Source: Methanomassiliicoccaceae archaeon UBA71 (GTDB taxonomy: Archaea > Thermoplasmatota > Thermoplasmata > Methanomassiliicoccales > Methanomethylophilaceae). Taken from it: a stretch of 64,000 nt of DNA. The stretch covers positions 1 to 64,000 of the forward strand of contig DARO01000007.1 of assembly GCA_002504405.1 (NCBI GenBank), in the 5' to 3' direction. Positions within the stretch are counted from its first letter, which is position 1; every line of letters starts with the position of its first letter. A program made the translations under genes and the position numbers. A model generated the notes under the pieces. It saw only the letters and a program-made list of their open reading frames with translations. It made no database searches and was not told the origin of the DNA. Shown in pieces: positions 1 to 7,940 of the stretch.

Positions 1-221
1 TTGCTGGTTTAATATATATTAATAAATTTATAAATATGACGGCGCATGGGCTGTCTTTTGGAAAGTCACGGATCAAAAGGTTGAGAAGTCATCAGATGAT
101 TTCAACGGAGCTATGGATACGCGTTCTGTGTTTCTGAAATGGTGGGATTGCGCTAGTTAATTATCCTAATTAGGAATTTTTTATCAATTAAGGTTATAAA
201 TGATGTACTTGGATGGGGAGT
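1..221 (+). promoter_or_regulatory. Upstream region and promoter of the ABC importer operon
   Basis: AT-rich non-coding stretch at the window edge; I see no gene remnant in it. A TATA-like hexamer (TATAAA) at 195-200 lies about 25 bases before the ATG at 222, the usual archaeal spacing for a transcript that begins at or near the start codon. A perfect 12-bp palindrome, TCCTAATTAGGA at 164-175, sits about 20 bases upstream of the TATA box and is a plausible regulator site. Further TATA-like runs occur at 10-37, but no gene is seen to use them. Confidence 0.5.
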
Positions 222-1457
222 ATGGTGCAAGCCATGGACAAGAAAGTACTAGCTGTCCTTGCCGTCGTCGTCATCGTTGTTGCGGCTGCCGGTATCTATC
301 TGGCCACCCAGAATGATAAGGAGTCCAACGACTATAACATAATCGGCAGGGTTAACACCCAGGGCTCGGGAATCTTCTTCAACGAGGGTACCGACGTCAG
401 TGAATATTACCAGATTCTGGAGGACGGAGAAGCCGCTCCCTCAGGATGGGTCATCGTAGGGAATGTTGCTCTCAACCCCTCTGCTTGGGGTGGTAAGATC
501 TTCGCAGACCCAGGACTCGCAACCATTCAGCATGTTCAACTCGGACAGCTCGCAGAAGCCATGAATCTCAATTTCCTGGCCTATTCGGTCGGGATGAGCC
601 TTAACCAGAACACTCTCTACTTCGTTCCGAATGTATCCAGCTATGCTCTTTACGAATCCCAGCTTCAGGTCAACAAGTTCACAGGAGGGTTCATGTGGGA
701 GGCCCAGGTTTCCGTTGCTACCGTCGACGGGTGTGCCGGTCCTCTGACAACCAACGATCTTTTCCCCAACCACACTTGCTGTGTCATCGGAGGAGTGGGC
801 TCCTGGATGGAGTCTCATCAGGATGCTACAATCCGTTTCCTTGCAGCCTATGTGGAAGCAGTCGACAGCATGAATGCTGCGATTAGGGCAGGCGCTGGAA
901 GCGAGGCCTATGAGAACCTTATGTCCATTGCTCTTCAGAAGGTCTCTATGCCTGATGGCATGAGCGATGCGGATAAGAGAGAAGCTATTGCAAGTGCTCT
1001 GAACATCGTCACATATACATACTGCGACGATCCAGATGCAGCAGATCCACTGTCTGCTCTCAGGGCAGACATAGCCGATCTCGTTGAGCAGTTTGGAGGA
1101 GGCAACAACAAGAGCTACTCCGACCTCGGTTTCGATAGTGCAGAGGCACTCGCTGATGTTTTTGTAAACAGCAGTTACATGGCCAGTGCTCTTGACCCTA
1201 ACTACACCATGAACAAGGAGGATAAGACCACTATCAACGTGTCCGTCATCACCGGAGACATCCACCAGCTGGCTATCCATTATGGAATTGCCATGAAGAT
1301 CTTCGAGGATTATGGCATCACCGTGGAAGTGAAGTACCAGACCAACGGACCCGGAGTTTACGGAGACTTGGCTAACGGGACTTCGCAGTTCGGATTTATC
1401 GGAGCTCCTCCGATGACCACCAACTGTTTGAATAACAACAACATCTCCCCCGCGTAA
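222..1457 (+). CDS. ABC transporter substrate-binding protein, NMT1/SsuA-like, apparently circularly permuted
   Basis: Predicted membrane-anchored extracellular binding protein feeding the permease and ATPase downstream (nitrate/sulfonate/taurine or thiamine-precursor type; ligand unknown). It opens with a hydrophobic anchor (VLAVLAVVVIVVAAAGIYLA) followed by the binding domain. The order of parts is odd. Features normally found in the second part of such proteins (GRVNTQGSG, GGKIFADPG, MWEAQ, TNDLFPNHTCCVI) come first, while the piece that normally opens the domain (INVSVITGDIHQLAIHYGI, FEDYGITVEVKYQTNGPG, FGFIGAPP) forms the last 75 or so residues. The gene stops right after that piece, 5 bases before the permease. 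ATG 222 is chosen because a TATA box lies at 195-200; ATG 234 is an equally possible start. Codon use is more AT-rich than most of the window. Confidence 0.8.
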   Translation: MVQAMDKKVLAVLAVVVIVVAAAGIYLATQNDKESNDYNIIGRVNTQGSGIFFNEGTDVSEYYQILEDGEAAPSGWVIVGNVALNPSAWGGKIFADPGLATIQHVQLGQLAEAMNLNFLAYSVGMSLNQNTLYFVPNVSSYALYESQLQVNKFTGGFMWEAQVSVATVDGCAGPLTTNDLFPNHTCCVIGGVGSWMESHQDATIRFLAAYVEAVDSMNAAIRAGAGSEAYENLMSIALQKVSMPDGMSDADKREAIASALNIVTYTYCDDPDAADPLSALRADIADLVEQFGGGNNKSYSDLGFDSAEALADVFVNSSYMASALDPNYTMNKEDKTTINVSVITGDIHQLAIHYGIAMKIFEDYGITVEVKYQTNGPGVYGDLANGTSQFGFIGAPPMTTNCLNNNNISPA

Positions 1458-1462
1458 GGAGG

Positions 1463-2278
1463 TTGACTGCCCTGTTCAAGTATGATGAGAACAACAAGAT
1501 TCAGAGATGGATTCGGTCCATCCTAATAGTGATAGCATCGCTCACTATATTCGTGGCAATATGGTGGTTCCTGTCTCTGACATTGAACTTCAACACGGTG
1601 CCGACACCTGGTGAGACGTTTGATGCTCTGATCTCATTCATACAGAACGGGGACCCCGAGACAGGGCGCTCCGCATGGGACTATCTCGAATCCAGTCTTT
1701 CGACCTTCGTCAAGGGATTCCTCTTGGCGGCGATCGTGGCGGTCCCGTTCGGGCTCCTGCTCGGGTTCGTGAAACCCCTTAGGGAGCTGGCGTCGCCGAT
1801 GATAGAGGTTCTCAGACCGATTGCACCGATCGCCTGGGCGCCTATATTCATCTACACGCCGGCTCTCTCATATGCCTGGGGGCCTGCTCTCGTTGTATTC
1901 ATGGGAATATTTTTCCCTGTTCTGACGAACACAATGTTCGGTGTCACCCGTATAGACTCTGGATGGATAGACGCCTCGAAGACGCTGGGTGCGAACAGCA
2001 CTCAGATATTCACCAAGGTGGTGTTCCCCGCTTCCGTTCCGTACATTCTTAACGGTATCAAGGTTGGTCTAGGGGTCGGATGGATGTGCATAGTGGCAGC
2101 TGAACTTTACGCACCGCCCCTAGGTGGAATCGGATTCTTCCTGACCACCTGTGCAACCAACGGTCAGTGGCCGAGTGTCTACGCGGGTCTGATAATCATA
2201 GCCATACTCGGATTGCTAACCACAGGCCTCGCTGAGCAGATTTCCAAGAGGGTTTCAAAGAGGATGGGGATGGAATGA
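1463..2278 (+). CDS. ABC transporter permease, SsuC/TauC-like
   Basis: Inner-membrane channel subunit of the importer. About 271 residues with roughly six membrane segments and the cytoplasmic EAA-type loop (DASKTLGANSTQIFTKVVFP) that docks to the ATPase, typical of BPD_transp_1 permeases for nitrate, sulfonate or taurine. It starts 5 bases after the binding-protein stop and overlaps the ATPase gene by 4 bases, so the three genes form one operon. The start is unclear: a strong GGAGG at 1458-1462 directly abuts the TTG at 1463, leaving no spacer. An in-frame CTG at 1472 would have a normal spacing, and no in-frame ATG is near. Confidence 0.85.
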   Translation: MTALFKYDENNKIQRWIRSILIVIASLTIFVAIWWFLSLTLNFNTVPTPGETFDALISFIQNGDPETGRSAWDYLESSLSTFVKGFLLAAIVAVPFGLLLGFVKPLRELASPMIEVLRPIAPIAWAPIFIYTPALSYAWGPALVVFMGIFFPVLTNTMFGVTRIDSGWIDASKTLGANSTQIFTKVVFPASVPYILNGIKVGLGVGWMCIVAAELYAPPLGGIGFFLTTCATNGQWPSVYAGLIIIAILGLLTTGLAEQISKRVSKRMGME

Positions 2279-3168
2279 CAATGAACGATGACCGTTTGGG
2301 AGGAAAACCAATGGACAGCATGCCGTCTTTGAACATGCCGATCGACGAGGAAGAGGATATAGAGATGCCTCTCCCGGAGGGTATCGTCCACAGTCCCCTG
2401 AGTTTTGAGGATGCCCAGATAAGCATAGTAAATCTATCCAAATCATACAGGACTGATGACTCCGAAACCGTGGCAATACAGGATTTTACTCTTGATATAA
2501 AGAAAGGGGAGTTGATCTCCATCATAGGTCCATCAGGGTGCGGAAAGACCACTGTCCTAAGGATGATTGCGGGTCTGATGCCTCCCACCTCTGGGAAGAT
2601 CCTGATCGACGGGAGGGAGTGCACAGGCCCAGGTCCTGACAGGGGAATGGTGTTCCAGGACTTCGCTCTGTTTCCGTGGAGGTCTGTTATACAGAACGTC
2701 GAGTTCAGTCTGGAGGTTGCCGGAGTTCCCAAAGAAGAACGCCGTCAGAGAGCCGAGAGATACTTGGATGCGGTTGGTCTGCTGGAATTCAAGGATCACA
2801 GGATCCACGAGCTCTCCGGGGGAATGAAGCAACGTGTAGGGATTGCACGTGCGCTTGTCAACAAGCCGGACGTCGTACTCATGGACGAGCCATTCGGCGC
2901 TCTGGATGCCCAGACAAGGAATATCATGCAGGTCGAGCTCTTGAAAGTCCTTGCCAAAACAGATCAGACAATAATATTCGTCACCCATTCGGTTGACGAG
3001 GCCGTATTCTTGAGTGACAGAATTGTAATACTCACGAAGAGGCCAGCTAAGATCAAGGAAGCTCTTGAGATTCAATGGCCGCATCCAAGAGATCGTGCCT
3101 CAGCTGATTTTACATATCTGAGGAAGAGGATCCTCAAACAGCTAGAGAAGGAAAACGTGTTGGATTGA
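2275..3168 (+). CDS. ABC transporter ATP-binding protein, SsuB/TauB-like
   Basis: Cytoplasmic ATPase powering the importer. Walker A GPSGCGKTT, Q-loop VFQDFALFPW, signature LSGGMKQR, Walker B VVLMDEPFGALD and the H-loop VTHSVDEA are all intact. The sequence resembles nitrate/sulfonate/taurine importer ATPases. About 60 acidic, low-complexity residues precede the ABC domain, which begins near ISIVNLSKSY; this extension is longer than usual. An alternative start at the second methionine (2281) would shorten the protein by two residues. The start overlaps the permease stop by 4 bases (ATGA), and a strong hairpin terminator follows the stop codon. Confidence 0.9.
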   Translation: MTMNDDRLGGKPMDSMPSLNMPIDEEEDIEMPLPEGIVHSPLSFEDAQISIVNLSKSYRTDDSETVAIQDFTLDIKKGELISIIGPSGCGKTTVLRMIAGLMPPTSGKILIDGRECTGPGPDRGMVFQDFALFPWRSVIQNVEFSLEVAGVPKEERRQRAERYLDAVGLLEFKDHRIHELSGGMKQRVGIARALVNKPDVVLMDEPFGALDAQTRNIMQVELLKVLAKTDQTIIFVTHSVDEAVFLSDRIVILTKRPAKIKEALEIQWPHPRDRASADFTYLRKRILKQLEKENVLD

Positions 3169-3173
3169 CAAAC

Positions 3174-3197
3174 GCGGCGGGTTTCCCGCCGCTTCTT
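3174..3197 (+). terminator. Terminator of the ABC importer operon
   Basis: Perfect 8-bp stem GCGGCGGG/CCCGCCGC with a TTT loop (3174-3192) followed by TTCTT, six bases after the ATPase stop codon. Confidence 0.75.
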
Positions 3198-3271
3198 AAC
3201 GTAATGCCGGCTCGGATTCTGTCCGTGGTGTTTTATCATCGTGCGGGAGTATCCGCGGAGGCGGTGCTCTT

Positions 3272-4537
3272 ATGGACAGGGTCAGACTGGTCAACAACGG
3301 CGTCTTCCTCGTATCGGTAGTCGTCACTGGCGCCATCGCGGGGGCCTTCGTGTGGGCCATTCTCTACGCAATGGATTTCGGGCTGTCCCTTCTGTGGGAC
3401 CATCTGTCCACGCATTTCGGAGTGTTCTTCCCCATAGTGCTGTGTCTGATCGGCGGATTGGTCATAGGCCTCTATACCAGGAGGTTCGGACCGTATCCGG
3501 AGGACCTGAGGACCGTGATGGCAAAGGTCAAACGCGACGGCCGCTACGGCTACGATAATCTTGGTAGGATGTCCGTAGCAGCCCTCCTCCCCCTCATATT
3601 CGGAGGCTCCGTGGGACCGGAGGCAGGTCTCACCGGGGTCATAGCTGGGCTGTGCTCATGGGTGGGGGACCGCATGAGGCGTTTCGGACAGGGCTTCAGG
3701 GAGCTTTCCGAGATCGGTGTCATGGCGACCCTCTCCGCTTTGTTCACGGCGCCTCTCTTCGGATTCGTGGGCGGCATCTCCGGTGAGGATGGAGGGGACC
3801 TGTCCCTGACAAGGTGGCAGAAGGCCGCCGTATACGTATTGGCGATCGTGGGGGCTCTGGGCGCGTTCATGTTGCTTTCCACCTTCGTGGGAGGGGGCAT
3901 GCCGCTTCCCCACTACGAATGGGAGGCCATCGGGAGGGAGGAGATCCTCTGGATGGTCCCGTTGATCGCAGTGGGGTCGTTGGCCGGATGGATGTTCTGC
4001 GTCCTCGACGCATCGTTCGGCAGGCTGTCGGATGCCGCAGGGGACAGGCCAATACTGAAGCCCGTGGCAGCAGGGCTCGTCCTGGGAGTCTGCGGGATCC
4101 TGCTCCCGTTCACCATGTTCTCGGGGGAGGCGCAGGCGGAGGAGCTCGACTCGATATGGATGTCTACGGGTGCGCTGATTCTACTGGCCACGGGTTTCGT
4201 GAAGATCGCAGTGACCGCCATGTGCGTGAACATGGGTTGGAGGGGAGGGCACTTCTTCCCGGTCATATTCGCCGGGATATCCATAGGCTATGGCCTCTCG
4301 GTCCTGACCGGTGCCGATCCCGTGTTCTGCCTGTGCGTCTGCACCGCGGCCCTCGTCGGAGGTGTCATGCGCCGTCCGCTGATGGCGGTGCTGCTGCTGT
4401 TCCTATGCTTCCCGTTGATCGCCGCCATTCCCATGGCGGTTGCCGCACTCGTAGGGTCGAGGGTCCCGCTGCCTGGATGGGTCAGGGAAAGGGAGAGCTC
4501 GGTCGAGGAGGGCGTCCCCGAGAGCGGAATACAATGA
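3272..4537 (+). CDS. ClC-family chloride channel/antiporter homologue
   Basis: Integral membrane protein of about 421 residues with ten or more hydrophobic segments. The C-terminal half carries the ClC hallmark GGHFFPVIFAGISIGYG (GxFxP). The middle carries FGGSVGPEAGLTGVIAG, which matches the region of the canonical GxEGP motif, but a valine stands where the gating glutamate is expected and a glutamate follows the proline. The usual GSGIP chloride-filter motif is not obvious (GPYPEDL lies near the expected place). The substrate is therefore uncertain. A ribosome-binding-like GGAGG lies about 12 bases before the ATG. The gene is a single unit facing the reductive-activase operon, with a shared hairpin between them. 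Confidence 0.75.
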   Translation: MDRVRLVNNGVFLVSVVVTGAIAGAFVWAILYAMDFGLSLLWDHLSTHFGVFFPIVLCLIGGLVIGLYTRRFGPYPEDLRTVMAKVKRDGRYGYDNLGRMSVAALLPLIFGGSVGPEAGLTGVIAGLCSWVGDRMRRFGQGFRELSEIGVMATLSALFTAPLFGFVGGISGEDGGDLSLTRWQKAAVYVLAIVGALGAFMLLSTFVGGGMPLPHYEWEAIGREEILWMVPLIAVGSLAGWMFCVLDASFGRLSDAAGDRPILKPVAAGLVLGVCGILLPFTMFSGEAQAEELDSIWMSTGALILLATGFVKIAVTAMCVNMGWRGGHFFPVIFAGISIGYGLSVLTGADPVFCLCVCTAALVGGVMRRPLMAVLLLFLCFPLIAAIPMAVAALVGSRVPLPGWVRERESSVEEGVPESGIQ

Positions 4538-4584
4538 ACGGCCCGCTGCGGCAGGGACGTTGGAGAAAGATGTGAGGTTGAATG

Positions 4585-4604
4585 GAGGGGCGCTATGGCC
4601 CCTC
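4585..4604. terminator. Hairpin between convergent ClC and activase genes
   Basis: GAGGGGC/GCCCCTC stem with a 6-base loop, located between two convergent stop codons; probably ends transcription from both sides. Confidence 0.6.
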
Positions 4605-4609
4605 TGGTT

Positions 4610-6223
4610 TCAGGCCAGCTTGAGCTGGTCGTACTTGTAGACCTTCTTCGGGCAGCTGAACTGGCACCTGTAGCAGGCTGTACCCAGGCAGTTCTTGGTC
4701 TTGACGACAATCTCCTTGTCGTCCATGACCGTGAGGGCGTGCTCGGGGCATTCCTGCTCGCACTTCTTGCAGCCGATGCAGCCGTCCATGTACCCGCGGA
4801 GCTCGGTCCCGATGTCGTGGAGGATGTACAGTCCCCTCTCTCCGAGATCGGGTATGTCACGCTGGACCATGCGGTGAACGGTGGGCGTTCCCTTGGGCTT
4901 GGGCAGCTCCTGGATTCCCATGATGGCGTTGTTCTTGTTGTACATGTCCATGGGCATGCCCTCGTCGCACACTGCAAGCTCCTGGGTGTAGATCTGCTCG
5001 AAGATCTTGTCGCCGGCGAACATGATGTGGTTCGCTCTGATTCCGTTGGCGATGTCCTGGAGCTTGTCGAGGAGCTCGGGGTCCTTGAGGATGTCGGTGG
5101 CCATGGCCAGCGAGGTGTTCCCGTACTGGTATATGGTGTTACAGGACGGGGGCAGCAGCCCGACGTCCCTCGCCTTCACCGCATCGACGTAGGTTCCGGA
5201 GGCTCCGGCCATGTACATGATGTCCAGCTCGCTGAACTTTATCCCGGCGTGCTCGAGGAGGGTGAAGTGCCCTGCCCTCATGGCTCCGATAGCCTTGAGG
5301 GCATCGGATATGTCGTGGGAGTCGATGTAGACTCCGTCCTGCAGGTGCAGCTTGCCGTCGGAGGTCTGGAGCTTCCCCTTCCTCCAGAGGTGCTCGTCCA
5401 TCGCCGCCGCCACGGCAGCGATGACACCGGTTCCGGTGATTCCCTTGGCCTTCCCGTGCATGGGGCCGTACTCCTCGATCATCTCGAGGCCGAAGTCGAC
5501 CTTGTCTCCGTCCTGGGGAAGGATGTCGTCGTCGAGGACCTTGGTGATCCACTTGAAATCGTACTCGAGGTCGGAGATCGCTCCGGGACCTGCGAGCATA
5601 CCGCATTTGATGGACTGCCCCTCCATGGCGGGACCTGCGGCGGCGGATCCGGTGTAGATGTCGTCGCCGATCTTCAGGGCCATCTCGGCGTTGGTGCCGT
5701 AGTCGGTGACGAGGCAGTTCTCCTTCTGCTCGAGGAAGCCGCTCTTGTACATCATGGCGAGGGCGTCGGCTCCGATCTCGTGCCTTATCGCAGGGGGGAC
5801 GAGGAGTTCGCAGCCATCCCTGACGTTGAGGCCGACATCCACAGCAGAGAAGACTCCGGCGTTCCTCTTCTGCTCGACGATGCCCCTGGCCTTGTGGGCG
5901 TTCTCACCGGCGAAGGCGAGGTCGTCCACGGGAATCCCCTGGAACAGTGAGAGCTGGATGGGGTTACCGCAGATGCTCACCCTCTCCACCTGGTTGAGGT
6001 CGACGCCGAGGGTGGCGATGACCTTGTTGACGGTGTCTATGAGAATCTTGTGGGCCACTTCAGTTCCTACGTTGATGCAGAACGTGAGGTGGTCCATGAT
6101 GTTGGCGCCGGGCAGCGGGTGGCACTCCGTGACCGATGTGGAGAGGATCTTGCCGGTCTCAAGATCCACCGCGTGACCCCTGGTTCCGCTGGTTCCGATA
6201 TCGAGGGATATCCCGTATGTCAT
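4610..6223 (-). CDS. Corrinoid-protein reductive activase (RamA-like, ASKHA plus ferredoxin domain)
   Basis: Enzyme family that uses ATP to reduce the inactive Co(II) corrinoid of methyltransferase systems back to Co(I). At 537 residues it matches RamA length. The N-terminus has the actin/Hsp70-like phosphate loop (DIGTSGTRGHAVDL) and further ASKHA motifs (TDYGTNAEMALK, AGASGTY). The C-terminus holds two [4Fe-4S] cysteine clusters (CIGCKKCEQECPE and CLGTACYRCQFSCPK), as in RamA of Methanosarcina. The start has a strong AGGAGG. It is the last gene of a three-gene operon with a His-rich protein and a COG0523 GTPase (4-base overlap). The nearby mtaCB operons make MtaC the likely partner; this is inferred from position. 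Orthology to RamA versus other activases is not resolved. Confidence 0.88.
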   Translation of the reverse strand: MTYGISLDIGTSGTRGHAVDLETGKILSTSVTECHPLPGANIMDHLTFCINVGTEVAHKILIDTVNKVIATLGVDLNQVERVSICGNPIQLSLFQGIPVDDLAFAGENAHKARGIVEQKRNAGVFSAVDVGLNVRDGCELLVPPAIRHEIGADALAMMYKSGFLEQKENCLVTDYGTNAEMALKIGDDIYTGSAAAGPAMEGQSIKCGMLAGPGAISDLEYDFKWITKVLDDDILPQDGDKVDFGLEMIEEYGPMHGKAKGITGTGVIAAVAAAMDEHLWRKGKLQTSDGKLHLQDGVYIDSHDISDALKAIGAMRAGHFTLLEHAGIKFSELDIMYMAGASGTYVDAVKARDVGLLPPSCNTIYQYGNTSLAMATDILKDPELLDKLQDIANGIRANHIMFAGDKIFEQIYTQELAVCDEGMPMDMYNKNNAIMGIQELPKPKGTPTVHRMVQRDIPDLGERGLYILHDIGTELRGYMDGCIGCKKCEQECPEHALTVMDDKEIVVKTKNCLGTACYRCQFSCPKKVYKYDQLKLA

Positions 6224-6861
6224 TCCTTTTTCCTCCTAAGCTTGTCGAAGAAAGATTTTTTCTCCTTGGGTTTCTCTGCCTTCTGCCTATTCGCCTCGCA
6301 CTCGGCGCAGTGGCACTCCCCATCGTCATGGTGCTCATGCTCATGGTCGTGCCCGCAGCTGCAGTGGTCATGGTCGTGATGATCATGATCATGGTGGTGT
6401 TCGTGGTGGTGGTCATGGTCGTGCCCGCAGCTGCAGTGGTCATGATCATGGTGGTGATCGTGATCGTGGCAGTGGCACTCAACATGCTCATCCAGTTCGT
6501 AGTCGAGCCCAGTGTCGTCCACGGCATGGTACATCCTGTGCTTGAGCTCGTGCTCGTCGACATCGAGCACGGCGCACATGAAGTCGAAGGAGACCTTCTC
6601 CTGGGGCTCCAGGGTCCCATGGTGCTCGACGCCGTTGTCGAGGTCAGTGAGATTGAGGGTGATTCCGGATCCGTCCTCGGCGAGGAAGGCCGATTTGATG
6701 TGTCCGAGAAGACACCCGGTCTCCTTCTGGACCCACTCTCCGACCTGGATCATTGCCTTTGCGAACCTGGCCTCGGCATCTGCGTTGAAACCGGTTATGG
6801 TCCCGTGGAGGCCGACGGCCACTCCGCCTGCCATCTCCATTGATGTGGGCTCGTCGCTCAT
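6220..6861 (-). CDS. Histidine-rich metal-binding protein
   Basis: A 213-residue protein with two parts. The first 120 or so residues form an acidic globular domain I do not recognise. Next come about 65 residues made almost only of His, Asp, Cys and Glu, containing two copies of the string DHDHCSCGHDH, then CHCAECEANRQ and a basic tail (EKKSFFDKLRRKKE). Such tracts bind Zn, Ni or Co and are known as storage arms in HypB, UreE and CobW-type chaperones; here the arm is a separate protein. It overlaps the activase downstream and the GTPase upstream by 4 bases each, so the three are translated together. Inferred role: metal reservoir for the GTPase. Confidence 0.75.
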   Translation of the reverse strand: MSDEPTSMEMAGGVAVGLHGTITGFNADAEARFAKAMIQVGEWVQKETGCLLGHIKSAFLAEDGSGITLNLTDLDNGVEHHGTLEPQEKVSFDFMCAVLDVDEHELKHRMYHAVDDTGLDYELDEHVECHCHDHDHHHDHDHCSCGHDHDHHHEHHHDHDHHDHDHCSCGHDHEHEHHDDGECHCAECEANRQKAEKPKEKKSFFDKLRRKKE

Positions 6862-7445
6862 TGCATCATCTCGTAGAGCTTGTCCAGGTTCTCTTCGGTC
6901 TTGGCGGAGATCGCCATGATGGGCTTGTCGGGGTACTCCTTCTTTATCCAGTCGGAGATCTCTTCGATCTGTCCGGGCTTGGCGATGTCGATCTTGTTGA
7001 TCAGAATGAAATCGGCCTTGGACATCTGCATCTTGAAGAACTGCTCCTTCTTCTTGATGAGGTCCTCGAACCTCTGCACATCGGCGACGCCGATGATGAA
7101 TGTCCCGTCGTCATCGATCATGGAGACGCGGACGAGGTCCTTCACCTTGTGGGGGAGGGCGAGTCCGGTGGGTTCGACGATGATGATATCGGGGTCGATG
7201 TCCTTTTTGATGCTCTTAAGTGCCGCCTGGAGCGTTCCGGACAGGGAGCAGCAGATGCAACCGTCAGGGAGCTCGATGGCGTCGTACCCTTCTGCTTTGA
7301 GGGTGGCTCCGTCGACACCGATGCTTCCGGCCTCGTTTACGACCAGGGCGGTCTTGAGCCCGCGCCTTGTGTACATGGAGGCAATCTTCATCAGAAGGGT
7401 GGTTTTTCCGCTTCCCAGGAATCCGCCCAGAATGTATACATACAT
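6858..7445 (-). CDS. COG0523 (CobW/P47K-type) metallochaperone GTPase
   Basis: A P-loop GTPase of the G3E family. It shows Walker A GGFLGSGKTTL, the family cysteine motif CICCSL (CxCC), IIVEPTGLALP, and the guanine-specificity NKID. At about 195 residues it has only the GTPase domain and lacks the CobW C-terminal domain. Family members deliver Zn, Co or Ni to target enzymes. I place the start at ATG 7445: a TATA-like TTATAT lies about 29 bases upstream and would give a leaderless mRNA. A TTG at 7457 would add four residues. It heads the GTPase/His-rich/activase operon, which diverges from the methanol methyltransferase genes. Zn for MtaB or Co for the corrinoid are the obvious candidate cargoes (inference). 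Confidence 0.82.
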   Translation of the reverse strand: MYVYILGGFLGSGKTTLLMKIASMYTRRGLKTALVVNEAGSIGVDGATLKAEGYDAIELPDGCICCSLSGTLQAALKSIKKDIDPDIIIVEPTGLALPHKVKDLVRVSMIDDDGTFIIGVADVQRFEDLIKKKEQFFKMQMSKADFILINKIDIAKPGQIEEISDWIKKEYPDKPIMAISAKTEENLDKLYEMMQ

Positions 7446-7940
7446 AGTGGAAGCCAATCTCTTCTCGGATATAAGGTTGGTTATTTTACGTCTTCTATGT
7501 AAGTAGAGTTGAAGGATACAGCCTCATGTTGTTCCTATATTTAATAATAAAATATGGGGATCGTTGTCCGGATTGTGCTGGGTGTCCCTTTGAATGGATG
7601 TACGATATATCCATCAAACGGACATTCCCGACAGTGCGGCGGAGCACCAAGGAACAGATTGCGGATTATCATAATTAGACAAGAAAAATCAAAAAATTTA
7701 CAAAAAGGTCATTAATGAATTTCTTTAAATATATACATCGAACTGAGCCGTTCCTGTATTTAAAGAGAGCCTTAAAATTAGCTTTTTTAACATCGCTTTT
7801 GAAAACAACAGTATATTAGCTTTTTCCCTTTATTTAAATACCCTGGATATACTATCCATCCTGAAAATCGGTTATATAACACGGGTTCGTTCAATCAATC
7901 ACAGGGTTCGGGTAACCGGATTCTGCAAGGAGGAAAATAT
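7446..7940. promoter_or_regulatory. Long divergent intergenic region between the activase operon and mtaC1
   Basis: About 495 AT-rich bases without a convincing ORF or tRNA. TATA-like sequences occur near 7532-7550, 7724-7733 and at 7872-7879 (TTATATAA). The last would place transcription about 40 bases before mtaC1; the first would give a leader of some 350 bases, and long mta leaders are known in Methanosarcina. A ribosome-binding site AAGGAGG lies at 7927-7933. Two dyads are present: ATGGAT-N9-ATCCAT at 7594-7614 and TGGAT-N5-ATCCA at 7844-7858, the second just upstream of the 7872 TATA box. Confidence 0.6.
7594..7614. promoter_or_regulatory. ATGGAT-N9-ATCCAT inverted repeat upstream of mtaC1
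   Basis: Perfect 6-9-6 inverted repeat. The same dyad with the same spacer length occurs upstream of mtaC2 (10437-10457). A candidate regulator-binding site or leader hairpin for methanol methyltransferase genes. Confidence 0.5.

Noticed and set aside
4595..5950. Long open frame on the plus strand inside the activase gene
   Set aside because: Antisense shadow of a well-supported gene; repetitive Val/Leu/Gly-rich translation with no family features.
7500..7900. Small genes in the long mtaC1 upstream region
   Set aside because: Only short AT-rich frames without ribosome-binding sites.
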